Origin: Clostridia bacterium
GTDB lineage: Bacteria; Bacillota; Clostridia; Oscillospirales; Acutalibacteraceae
Reading direction: 5' to 3'
DNA length: 59,734 nt
NCBI GenBank assembly: GCA_017465505.1
Contig: JAFTWB010000001.1
Coordinates: 1-59,734, forward strand
This document shows, in pieces, positions 1-6,175 of the stretch; within the stretch, counting starts at the first letter, position 1, and each line of letters opens with the position of its first letter. The position numbers and the translations under genes are program-made. The notes under the pieces are model-generated. The model searched no databases. It saw only the letters and a list, made by a program, of their open reading frames with translations, and was not told the DNA's origin.

Positions 1-136
1 CGTCAGACCGAGGTTTTGCCTCCGACTTCCTTCAGACTCCACCTCACGATGGACGCCCTTGTCTTCAGCTAACAGTTCCTACTGCCAAGCCTGTAGCGGA
101 CTTTCACCGCCAAGTAATAATGCGTGCCGAGCACAC
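1..136 (-). mobile_element. Group II intron, 5' part only (runs off the left edge)
   Basis: On the minus strand this stretch begins with GTGTG, the conserved 5' start of group II introns. It continues with the GGCGGTGAAAGTCCGC, CTTGGCAGTAGGAACTGTTA and GAAGGAAGTCGGAGGCAAAA words that I recognise from domain I of bacterial group II introns common in gut Clostridia. The rest of the ribozyme and its reverse transcriptase lie outside the window. The intron starts 9 nt beyond the stem of a terminator hairpin, which is the insertion habit of bacterial class C introns. The contig probably ends here because the intron is multicopy. Recognition is from memory of the family; no covariance search was run. 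Confidence 0.75.
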
Positions 137-145
137 AAGCAAAAT

Positions 146-175
146 GCCGATAAGCTTATAAAACAGCTTATCGGC
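146..175. terminator. Bidirectional terminator hairpin, target of the intron
   Basis: Perfect 11-bp stem GCCGATAAGCT/AGCTTATCGGC with an 8-nt loop. On the plus strand it is followed by a T run. On the minus strand, the sense of the upstream ars-type operon, it is followed by ATTTTGCTT and then the intron start. Confidence 0.8.
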
Positions 176-179
176 TTTT

Positions 180-548
180 TTATGTGCAGTAAATCTCAAT
201 AGCCGAGCTTATAAACTCTGCTGTACCCGAGCCGTTTTTATCTATGTTTTCTTTGAATCTTTCGTCGGCTACATACATTGCACCTAAACCTTTGAGGATT
301 TCGTCGGCGCAGGTGTAGAAGTTGTTTGTTATGAAGCTTTGGAGCTCTTTGACAAGGGTCTGAGTTTTGTCCGAGTCGGGAGTATTACCCTCTGCTTTGC
401 ACTGAGCAAACTTTTTGAGAATTCTGTTTAAGCCTTCCGAAGAATCTGCAAAATCAGCCTCTGTGTAGTTTGCGGTTTTACACTTATACTCTTTGTAAGG
501 CTCAGTATTGCCGAAACACTCTATTACCTGATTTTTATATTTATCCAT
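180..548 (-). CDS. TipAS-like antibiotic-binding domain protein
   Basis: A 122-residue protein whose last third (GLGAMYVADERF... NIDK...G.AEF...AI.IYC) matches the C-terminal end of the TipAS domain, the ligand-binding half of TipA-type MerR regulators that traps thiopeptide-like drugs. No MerR DNA-binding domain precedes it, so it is a stand-alone sensor or sequestration domain, or a remnant of a full regulator. I chose the ATG at 548 because GAGG lies 8 nt upstream; an in-frame TTG at 572 would overlap the nitroreductase. It is the last gene of the ArsR-led operon and is followed directly by the terminator at 146-175. Function beyond the domain match is not known. Confidence 0.7.
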   Translation of the reverse strand: MDKYKNQVIECFGNTEPYKEYKCKTANYTEADFADSSEGLNRILKKFAQCKAEGNTPDSDKTQTLVKELQSFITNNFYTCADEILKGLGAMYVADERFKENIDKNGSGTAEFISSAIEIYCT

Positions 549-561
549 AATATAAACCTCA

Positions 562-1092
562 TCACTCAACAAAGCTTACAAGCTCTGATAAATTCTTGCA
601 TTTTTTCTCTCGGAGCTTGTCGCCGTTCTGAGCATAACCCAGAGTAATTACCAAACGCACCTGTTCCGAAACGCCACAGATTTCTCGGATTTTTCCGTCA
701 TCAAACCAGCCAAGAATACAGGTAGAAAGCCCCTGAGCAGCAGCTTCTGCTGTAATATAGGCGGAAAGGATTCCGATATCAATTGAGCGGTAGTCGTTGT
801 GCTTAATCTTCGCACCCACTGCGGCGGATTTAACATAAGGCTTCTCTGAGATTACCAGCATTACAGGAGCCTGAGCGGCAAATTTGTTCATCCCCATACC
901 CTGAGTAGCCTTTGCCACCTTCTTGGCACTTTCGCCTTTGCAGACTGTAATGTGATAAGGCTGACCGTTGCAGGCAGAAGGCGAAAGCCTTGCCGACTCC
1001 AAAATAGCCTGAAGCTTCTCCCTCTCAACATCTTTCTCGCTGTTATATGCTCGACAAGACTGCCTGTTTTTTGCAATTTCTGTAAAGTTCAT
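562..1092 (-). CDS. Nitroreductase family protein
   Basis: About 176 residues with the usual short nitroreductase layout: N-terminal NRQSCRAY flavin-contact motif, SPSACNGQPYH, then the helix and loop ending in GLSTCILGWFDD and a C-terminal LVITLGYA. These enzymes bind FMN and use NAD(P)H to reduce nitro, quinone or similar substrates in the cytoplasm. The start is the ATG at 1092 with AAAGGTG upstream; a GTG three codons earlier is possible. It lies in a minus-strand run with arsC and the DUF5714 gene, so it should be co-transcribed under ArsR. The substrate cannot be read from the sequence; a flavoprotein in a metalloid operon may act in redox detoxification, which is inference. Confidence 0.9.
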   Translation of the reverse strand: MNFTEIAKNRQSCRAYNSEKDVEREKLQAILESARLSPSACNGQPYHITVCKGESAKKVAKATQGMGMNKFAAQAPVMLVISEKPYVKSAAVGAKIKHNDYRSIDIGILSAYITAEAAAQGLSTCILGWFDDGKIREICGVSEQVRLVITLGYAQNGDKLREKKCKNLSELVSFVE

Positions 1093-1125
1093 ATAGTTCA
1101 CCTTTTCTGTATTAAGTCGATGAGC

Positions 1126-1509
1126 TTAGCAGGTAAGCGCTTTTATGTTTTCTTCAATCTCTTTTATGACTTTGACAAAGTCCTCATCAGCCTTGCCTGT
1201 GGGGTCTGAAAGACCCCAGTTATAATCAAAATCCCTGCCGATAAAGGGGCAACCCACATCGCAGCCCATTGAAACAACAATGTCGGGAGCAGGAATTTTA
1301 TCAAAGGTTTTGCTAAACTGAGAGGCGTCCATATCAATGCCGTAAAGCTTTTTAACAAGCCTCACTGCGTCACGGTTTATCTGAGGCTTTGTTTCCGTTC
1401 CTGCTGAGTAAAAGTCATAATCACTCCCCCTGAAATGCTTGCCCAAGGCCTCGGCAATCTGGCTTCGGCAGGAGTTGTGAACGCAGATAAATGCAATTTT
1501 CTTTTTCAT
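1126..1509 (-). CDS. arsC: Arsenate reductase, low-molecular-weight phosphatase fold
   Basis: 127 residues. The phosphatase P-loop C9-x5-R15 (CVHNSCR) is at the N terminus. The redox cysteines C83 and C87 lie in MGCDVGC, and the acid D102 is in an SDP motif. This is the thioredoxin-coupled ArsC family, which reduces arsenate to arsenite with cysteines relayed from the P-loop. The ATG at 1509 overlaps the stop of the upstream DUF5714 gene as ATGA, so translation is probably coupled. No arsenite pump (ArsB or Acr3) is visible nearby; in this organism efflux must be encoded elsewhere or the operon serves another thiol or metalloid stress. The family call is firm, the substrate less so. Confidence 0.9.
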   Translation of the reverse strand: MKKKIAFICVHNSCRSQIAEALGKHFRGSDYDFYSAGTETKPQINRDAVRLVKKLYGIDMDASQFSKTFDKIPAPDIVVSMGCDVGCPFIGRDFDYNWGLSDPTGKADEDFVKVIKEIEENIKALTC

Positions 1510-2042
1510 CTGAAAGGACACCTCGCTCCTATACACTGGCTGTTCTGAAGGTAGTGGGTGCACTTGATTTCTGAAAGCTCCATTTCTACACCCAGATTTT
1601 CTTTGGCAAAATTCACCGCCTGAGTTATGGCTATGTAAGAGTTTCGCTTACAGCACCGAGGACCTCCAACCTCACCGATAGCACTAAGAGATGAAGCGGT
1701 CATTAAATTTGAAAGCTTCCACTCCTCATTGGCAAGGGGATTTGAGCCTGTAACAATTGACACAAACATTCCGCTTGAAATGCCTGCACCGCAAGCTCCC
1801 CAATATCCGCAAGCGCCCCCGGGTACCACCACGGCACGGCTTTTAAGCTCAGCAAGAGCCTTCTCAAGCTCAAGCTCTCCACCGGCATTTTTGTAGGCAG
1901 TAAGCAGAGCAGTGCCTACCAGAATATGGTGCACAGGGTTATGCACAGGGCAGTCAAGAGCCTTTGTCAGCTTCAAAAGAATCTCTACGGGATTCTTTGA
2001 TTTTTCCGAAAGGCACAGAGCTATTATGTTTTTATCGTTCAT
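1506..2042 (-). CDS. DUF5714 domain protein
   Basis: 178 residues with the pattern I associate with DUF5714: NPVHHILVGTALLTAYKNAGG, then a glycine/cysteine core VPGGACGYWGACGAGIS, a PRCCKR pair, and a C-terminal SQCIGARCPF. Seven or more cysteines suggest metal or Fe-S binding. The biochemical role is not established. The start is the ATG at 2042 with AGAGGT upstream. The gene lies 13 bp after the C_GCAxxG_C_C gene and overlaps arsC by 4 bp, so it is in the middle of the ArsR-controlled transcript. Its cysteine richness fits a redox or metalloid role, by context only. Confidence 0.8.
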   Translation of the reverse strand: MNDKNIIALCLSEKSKNPVEILLKLTKALDCPVHNPVHHILVGTALLTAYKNAGGELELEKALAELKSRAVVVPGGACGYWGACGAGISSGMFVSIVTGSNPLANEEWKLSNLMTASSLSAIGEVGGPRCCKRNSYIAITQAVNFAKENLGVEMELSEIKCTHYLQNSQCIGARCPFR

Positions 2043-2055
2043 AGTGTTGACCTCT

Positions 2056-2499
2056 TTACTGATAGTCTGTGAAAACATCTTCCAGAATTTCTACGGCACT
2101 TTGAATCATCTTTGGACACACCTGAGCAAAGAGGCATTTCTCCTTGATACAGGCTGCTTCCTCGGGGATTGTCAGGTCGTATCCCAGCAAATCACGGCAG
2201 ACAATAGAGCCGTTTGCCTTTTTGAAACGATTGGTGTAATCCACCGCAATAGCATAGGAACGGGACTTCTGCTCTTTATCCTCAGAAATATGGTGTCCGT
2301 ACTTTAACCCCAAAGCCATAAGTGCACCTGAAACCGCTCCGCATATTTCGGCGTTTCGTGCACCCCCTCCAAAAGATGTGCCAAGCTTTAACGCAAGCTC
2401 CTCATCCAGACCAAAGTCCGGAGCAAAGGCGGCAAGCACCGCCTGAGAGCAGTTGAAATTATTTGCAAACAGCTCAAGAGCTTTTTCTGATTTAGTCAT
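2056..2499 (-). CDS. C_GCAxxG_C_C family protein
   Basis: 147 residues. It carries the family signature: an N-terminal NCSQAVLAAFAPDFGLD, a glycine-rich turn GTSFGGGARN, the EICGAVSGALMALGL motif (C-GAxxG), and later cysteines in CRDLLGYDL, CIKEKC and VCPKMI. The spaced cysteines suggest a redox or cluster-binding protein; members often sit beside redox or metal genes. The ATG at 2499 has GGAAGG upstream and overlaps the 3' end of arsR by 8 bp, so it is second in the operon. No catalytic activity is known to me for the family. Confidence 0.85.
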   Translation of the reverse strand: MTKSEKALELFANNFNCSQAVLAAFAPDFGLDEELALKLGTSFGGGARNAEICGAVSGALMALGLKYGHHISEDKEQKSRSYAIAVDYTNRFKKANGSIVCRDLLGYDLTIPEEAACIKEKCLFAQVCPKMIQSAVEILEDVFTDYQ

Positions 2500-2791
2500 T
2501 TTTATCTTCCTTTCCTGTTTTCTTGAGAGCAACCAGATAAGCCTCAGCTACCTTCAAGCCCTGCATAGAAATTTTGTAGTACATCCATTTACCCTCTTTC
2601 CGAGAGGTAACTATGCCTGAATCGCAAAGAATTTTCATATGGTGAGAAAGTGTAGGCTGGGTAACATTCAGAGCTTCCAGAAGTTTACAGGCACATTTCT
2701 CTCCCGAGGATAAAATATTAAGAATTTTGATTCTGTTTTCGTCGCAAAAGGCCTTGAAAACCAAGGCGGTGTTTTTTTCGTTAGTTTCCAT
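2492..2791 (-). CDS. arsR: ArsR/SmtB family metalloregulatory repressor
   Basis: 99 residues with a winged helix-turn-helix: FCDENRIKILNILSSG, recognition helix TQPTLSHHMKIL, and a beta wing RKEGKWMYYKI. C33-A-C35 lies at the start of the helix equivalent to the As(III)/Sb(III) site of classic ArsR (CxC in alpha 3). It should release DNA when a trivalent metalloid binds. Start: ATG at 2791 with GAGGTG 6 nt upstream; an in-frame GTG four codons earlier lacks this spacing. It leads a six-gene minus-strand operon ending near 180, and two inverted repeats flank its promoter, which fits autoregulation. Confidence 0.92.
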   Translation of the reverse strand: METNEKNTALVFKAFCDENRIKILNILSSGEKCACKLLEALNVTQPTLSHHMKILCDSGIVTSRKEGKWMYYKISMQGLKVAEAYLVALKKTGKEDKND

Positions 2792-2800
2792 TGTGCACCT

Positions 2801-2863
2801 CACATAGAAGTTTATCTATGTGATATTATATCCAACACATAGACGTTTGTCAATATGTTTGTG
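2801..2863 (-). promoter_or_regulatory. ars-type operon promoter with two ArsR operator candidates
   Basis: On the minus strand a consensus promoter TTGACA (2853-2848) is followed after 17 bp by TATAAT (2830-2825). A perfect 8-bp inverted repeat CACATAGA-6-TCTATGTG (2801-2822) covers the start of transcription. An imperfect related repeat (2836-2863) overlaps the -35 box. Their position suggests ArsR blocks RNA polymerase. Confidence 0.8.
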
Positions 2864-2879
2864 AAATTTTCAAAAAAAT

Positions 2880-2912
2880 TTCCGAGGTCGGCACAAAACC
2901 GAATCCTCGGAA
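2880..2912. terminator. Bidirectional terminator after the rhodanese gene
   Basis: Hairpin TTCCGAGGTCGG / CCGAATCCTCGGAA with a 7-nt loop. It has a T7 run on the minus strand just beyond the stem and TTTTTT on the plus side. Confidence 0.8.
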
Positions 2913-2919
2913 GGCTTTT

Positions 2920-3327
2920 TTATTTAACGGTTTCGTAAGGCCAGTCTATGATACCGCCGAACTCCTTGATGTTAGTGTATCCCAGCTTTACAAGCTCCTG
3001 AGAAGCGATTTTGCTTCGTCTTCCGCTTCGGCAATAAACAAGGATAAGAGCGTCTTTGTCGGGAAGCTCCTGCAAAGCTCTGCCTGAGATTTCGTACTCA
3101 GGAATAAGGAGTGCACCCTCAATGTGACCCTCTGCAAACTCCTCGGAAGTTCTTGCGTCAATGAGAATATACTCTGTCGTGCTGTCCATAATCTCCTTGG
3201 CCTTTTGGGCGTTTATCTGCTCATAGCCAAGGTTGTCCGTACTGCTGCCTTCACCATTACAAGCACCTAATCCAAACAAAGAAAGTGAAATCATAAGCAT
3301 AATAATAAATCTCCTTGATTTTTTCAT
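2920..3327 (-). CDS. Rhodanese-like domain lipoprotein
   Basis: 135 residues. An N-terminal signal peptide ends in the lipobox LGAC, so the protein is probably anchored on the outer face of the membrane. A single rhodanese domain follows: LIDARTSEEFAEGHIEGA, then the active-site loop CRSGRRS with the catalytic cysteine, and a GG-DW ending. Rhodaneses carry persulfide sulfur; extracellular single-domain lipoprotein versions have no settled substrate. It has its own promoter (TTGAGA at 3377-3372, 17 bp, TATAAT at 3354-3349, minus strand) and terminator, so it is a separate unit from the neighbouring ars-type operon. Confidence 0.88.
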   Translation of the reverse strand: MKKSRRFIIMLMISLSLFGLGACNGEGSSTDNLGYEQINAQKAKEIMDSTTEYILIDARTSEEFAEGHIEGALLIPEYEISGRALQELPDKDALILVYCRSGRRSKIASQELVKLGYTNIKEFGGIIDWPYETVK

Positions 3328-3409
3328 AGTATTCGCTCCTTTGATTTTATTATAACATCAATATAAAAAAATCTCAATCGGCCATTAAAACTTTCATCCC
3401 CAGGGACAG

Positions 3410-3438
3410 TTGTAAGAGATAAAAAATTGTGATATAAT
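3410..3438 (+). promoter_or_regulatory. Promoter for the HTH gene at 3467
   Basis: TTGTAA (3410-3415), 17-bp spacer, TATAAT (3433-3438). The ribosome binding site GGAGGG precedes the ATG. Confidence 0.6.
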
Positions 3439-3466
3439 AGCAAAAGCAAATTCAGGAGGGATTTTA

Positions 3467-3976
3467 ATGGGCAGAGCTTCTACCAAAAAGAACAAAAATC
3501 CATATCAGATAGCAAGAGAAGAAATGGGGCTTACCCGCGAAGAAGCAAGCGATTTGCTTCTGAGTATTCCTCCCGAGCGTATTGAGCGAATCGAAAACGA
3601 AAAAACGGTGCCACATCCTCAGGATGTACTCATAATGTCCAAGGGCTACAAAATGCCTCATCTTTGCAATTATTATTGCTCCAACGAGTGCCCTATCGGG
3701 CAGGAATACGTACCCGAAATCAAGGCAAAGGCACTTTCTCAGATTGTTCTGGAAACCCTCGCCTCTCTCAACACTATGAAAAAAAGTCAGGAAAGGCTCA
3801 TTGAAATCACCGCCGACGGAGTTATTGACGACACCGAGCTTGAGGATTTCATCTTTATCCAAAAGGAGCTTGAGCGTCTTTCCGTCACCATAGAAACCCT
3901 TCAGCTCTGGGTTGAGCAGACCATTGCCGACGGCAAAATAAATATGAGCAAATACAACGAAATCAATAAGGATTAA
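3467..3976 (+). CDS. Helix-turn-helix (XRE-like) protein with cysteine cluster and coiled coil
   Basis: 169 residues. An HTH of the Cro/CI type occupies roughly residues 12-60 (PYQIAREEMGLTREEASDLL, then RIERIENEK). A cysteine cluster follows (LCNYYCSNECPIG), which could hold a metal. The C-terminal 90 residues are helical and charged (SQIVLETLASLNTMKKSQERL onward), probably a dimerising coiled coil. This architecture is common among small orphan regulators in Clostridia, but I do not know a named role. It has its own promoter and a good Shine-Dalgarno (GGAGGG). The next gene on the same strand, a zinc-ribbon protein, has its own promoter. Confidence 0.75.
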   Translation: MGRASTKKNKNPYQIAREEMGLTREEASDLLLSIPPERIERIENEKTVPHPQDVLIMSKGYKMPHLCNYYCSNECPIGQEYVPEIKAKALSQIVLETLASLNTMKKSQERLIEITADGVIDDTELEDFIFIQKELERLSVTIETLQLWVEQTIADGKINMSKYNEINKD

Positions 3977-3982
3977 CTTTCC

Positions 3983-4011
3983 TTGACATTATCTTTTTGC
4001 GATGTTAATAT
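3983..4011 (+). promoter_or_regulatory. Promoter for the zinc-ribbon gene
   Basis: TTGACA (3983-3988), 17-bp spacer, TAATAT (4006-4011), 39 bp before the ATG. Confidence 0.65.
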
Positions 4012-4050
4012 GAAATCGTAAAGCTTTAAAACGAAAGGTTGTGCTATTAA

Positions 4051-4365
4051 ATGTCATTTCAGCGAGCCACCTGGCACAGCGGTCTTACTTATCAGCAGAC
4101 CTGCCGCACCTGCTACACCACAATTTCTTACAAGGACGATGTCCTTGACTTTCGCCCCTGGTTTGCCGACGGCTTTGTTTACTGTCCCAAGTGCCACACA
4201 CCCTTAAGGCACAACGAAGCTTACGCCATTGACCGCCCTGCAAATGCACCCTGTGTGCAGTTTGCACCTCAGGCTCAGGCTCAGCGAGCCAACTTCTGCC
4301 CCAAATGCGGCAGAGCTTTTGAGGAAAAAGACAACTTCTGCGCCGTCTGCGGCACAAAAAGATAA
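4051..4365 (+). CDS. Double zinc-ribbon protein
   Basis: 104 residues with paired CxxC knuckles. The first ribbon uses CRTC and CPKC (around residues 18-50). The second uses CPKCGRAF and CAVCGTK at the C terminus. An alanine/glutamine-rich linker joins them. The C-terminal half looks like the zinc_ribbon_2/DZR domain seen at the ends of many small clostridial membrane or adaptor proteins, but there is no membrane segment here. No function can be given. A strong terminator follows at 4377-4406. Confidence 0.75.
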   Translation: MSFQRATWHSGLTYQQTCRTCYTTISYKDDVLDFRPWFADGFVYCPKCHTPLRHNEAYAIDRPANAPCVQFAPQAQAQRANFCPKCGRAFEEKDNFCAVCGTKR

Positions 4366-4376
4366 AAAATTATGAG

Positions 4377-4406
4377 CGAAGACTCTTCTTAAAGAAGCGG
4401 TCTTCG
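4377..4406 (+). terminator. Terminator after the zinc-ribbon gene
   Basis: Stem CGAAGAC/GTCTTCG extended by an inner TCTTC/GAAG helix, followed by TTTTTTT. Confidence 0.85.
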
Positions 4407-4421
4407 TTTTTTTATGCAAAA

Positions 4422-4451
4422 AAGACACTTTCCAATTTTGAAAAGTGTCTT
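4422..4451 (-). terminator. Terminator for the lipoprotein gene at 4466
   Basis: Stem AAGACACTTT/AAAGTGTCTT; on the minus strand it runs into TTTTTT. Confidence 0.85.
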
Positions 4452-4465
4452 AGCAAATAACTTTA

Positions 4466-5212
4466 TTATTTATAATCAGAAAAAGGGGTCAGCTCAAGAG
4501 TCACCGCTTTTTCCTGAAAGCTTTTGCGGATATCAGAAAATTCATCTCCGGTAAGCTGGGTTTTCTCAGAATTTTTGGTGTTCCATTTGCCTGTTTTATT
4601 TTTGTAAACATATACTTTTGACACGTCTGTTTCGTCAGGCTCGGTAAAATAAAACTCGTTACAAATAAGAGCCGTACCGCCTTGGGACATTCTGAAATTA
4701 CCTACTCCGTTATAAGCCGCACCGCTTGAGCCTTCGTAAAAGAATGTTCCGTCATCAAGAAGCTTGTAGCTGCTTCTTGCACGGCCTGCTACAACAGGAA
4801 AAGGTGTGCCGTTAACCATACCGTAAACAGCAAAGATTTCAGAAGATTTATACCACGATTCCTCACTGTCTGCCACATCTGCTATAACAAGCTCGCAGAA
4901 TCCGTCCCCTGATAAATCCTTGAAAGTATAACCCACAACACCGAGGGCTTTGTCTGCCTCTATACCTGCAACAGCTTCAGCGATACCTGTTTCTGCCTCT
5001 GAAATTTTGATTCCTGTCTTATCAGAAGTAATCAAAGAGTAGGTGCTATTGAGGATTTCGCCATAAATCTCCTCATAATCCGCCTGCACCTCAGTTACGG
5101 GCACGGTTGTTTCTGTGAAACCCTGAGGGGTTTCGGTTTTTCCTGCCTCACAACCACAAAGTAAGCTTAAACAAAGCACAAAAACAAAAATCAATATCGT
5201 TAGTTTTTTCAT
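4466..5212 (-). CDS. Hypothetical lipoprotein
   Basis: 248 residues. The N terminus is a lipoprotein signal peptide (MKKLTILIFVFVLCLSLLC) with lipobox LLCGC. The mature part is a mixed alpha/beta secreted domain with a Thr/Glu-rich spacer just after the lipid-anchored cysteine. It includes a DLSGDGFCELVIAD segment resembling the DxDGDGxxE calcium-binding loops of FG-GAP/VCBS-like repeats, suggesting a single such motif. I do not recognise the family. It stands alone with its own terminator, and neighbours give no clue to function. Confidence 0.75.
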   Translation of the reverse strand: MKKLTILIFVFVLCLSLLCGCEAGKTETPQGFTETTVPVTEVQADYEEIYGEILNSTYSLITSDKTGIKISEAETGIAEAVAGIEADKALGVVGYTFKDLSGDGFCELVIADVADSEESWYKSSEIFAVYGMVNGTPFPVVAGRARSSYKLLDDGTFFYEGSSGAAYNGVGNFRMSQGGTALICNEFYFTEPDETDVSKVYVYKNKTGKWNTKNSEKTQLTGDEFSDIRKSFQEKAVTLELTPFSDYK

Positions 5213-5292
5213 TTTAATTCCTCCCTGAAGAATAAGCTGCTATAATATTCTAACACAGTCAACTAAGTATTGCAACCGTATTTTATTAGAAA

Positions 5293-6174
5293 TTATTGCC
5301 TTTTCTTTTCAATGAGAGAGTAAAAAAGCACTCCGCCGATTACCAGCACTGCACCGATTATCTGCAGGAGAGTGGGGATTTCCGAGAAAATAAACGCCGC
5401 AATTATTGCCGACACCACAGGCTCGCAAAGCTTTGAGGCGGACACAAAAGCAGGAGAAAAATACCTTAGGCACCAACTGAAGATACTATGCCCCAGAATG
5501 GTGGAAAACAGGGACAAAAGCAAGCCTACAAGGGGTGCACTGAAACCGAAGGCAAAGAGGTTGTGCCTTTGCACCAGACAGGTCACAAGGAGCACAAATG
5601 CACAGGAAAGGTAAACCACATAGGTGTAAACGGTGGTGCTGGTTTTCTCTCTGAGAATACCGCCGATAAGGGTATAAACCGCCACAGCCAGAGCCGCCAG
5701 AAGAGCCAGAATATCTCCGTACAGACCGCTCTGACCAGATGAGTCGGAGTAAGCAATAAGGACACTTCCACCAAGGGTTATAAGGATTGCCAGTATGGCA
5801 AAGGGGCTGAGCCTGCCTTTAAGGACAAAAAGATAGCCCAGAGCCACCCAGATAACCTCGGTGCACACAATGGTGGTGGAGCTGGCTACTGTTGTGTGGC
5901 TGAGAGATTCAAACCAAAGCACAAAATGAAGTGCCAGAAAAGCACCGCTTATTATGCTGAGGACAAGGCTCTTTTTAGGCAGATTTTTAAGCTCCTGTCG
6001 GCTTTCTTTTTTTGAGAAAACCACGGGAGTAAGGATAAGCACTGTCCACAAAAGCCTGTAGGCTGCGGTTACTGCCGAGGGTGCGGTGGAAAACTTTACA
6101 AAAATAGATGAGAGGGAAATTCCCAGCACTCCCACCACAATCATAATTATGGGATTTTTCTCAATAAATTTCAT
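5293..6174 (-). CDS. EamA-family (DMT superfamily) transporter
   Basis: About 293 residues with ten predicted membrane segments in two EamA repeats; the second begins near YGDILALLAALAVAVYTLIGG and the first near IIMIVVGVLGISLSSIFVKFS. These permeases export or import small metabolites in the cytoplasmic membrane. The substrate is unknown. I placed the start at the ATG at 6174, directly after the stop of the upstream ABC transporter gene (6176), rather than 36 nt earlier inside it; the two genes abut, so they are almost certainly one transcript. The ribosome binding site before this ATG is weak, which again points to coupling with the ABC gene. Confidence 0.88.
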   Translation of the reverse strand: MKFIEKNPIIMIVVGVLGISLSSIFVKFSTAPSAVTAAYRLLWTVLILTPVVFSKKESRQELKNLPKKSLVLSIISGAFLALHFVLWFESLSHTTVASSTTIVCTEVIWVALGYLFVLKGRLSPFAILAILITLGGSVLIAYSDSSGQSGLYGDILALLAALAVAVYTLIGGILREKTSTTVYTYVVYLSCAFVLLVTCLVQRHNLFAFGFSAPLVGLLLSLFSTILGHSIFSWCLRYFSPAFVSASKLCEPVVSAIIAAFIFSEIPTLLQIIGAVLVIGGVLFYSLIEKKRQ

Positions 6175-6175
6175 T

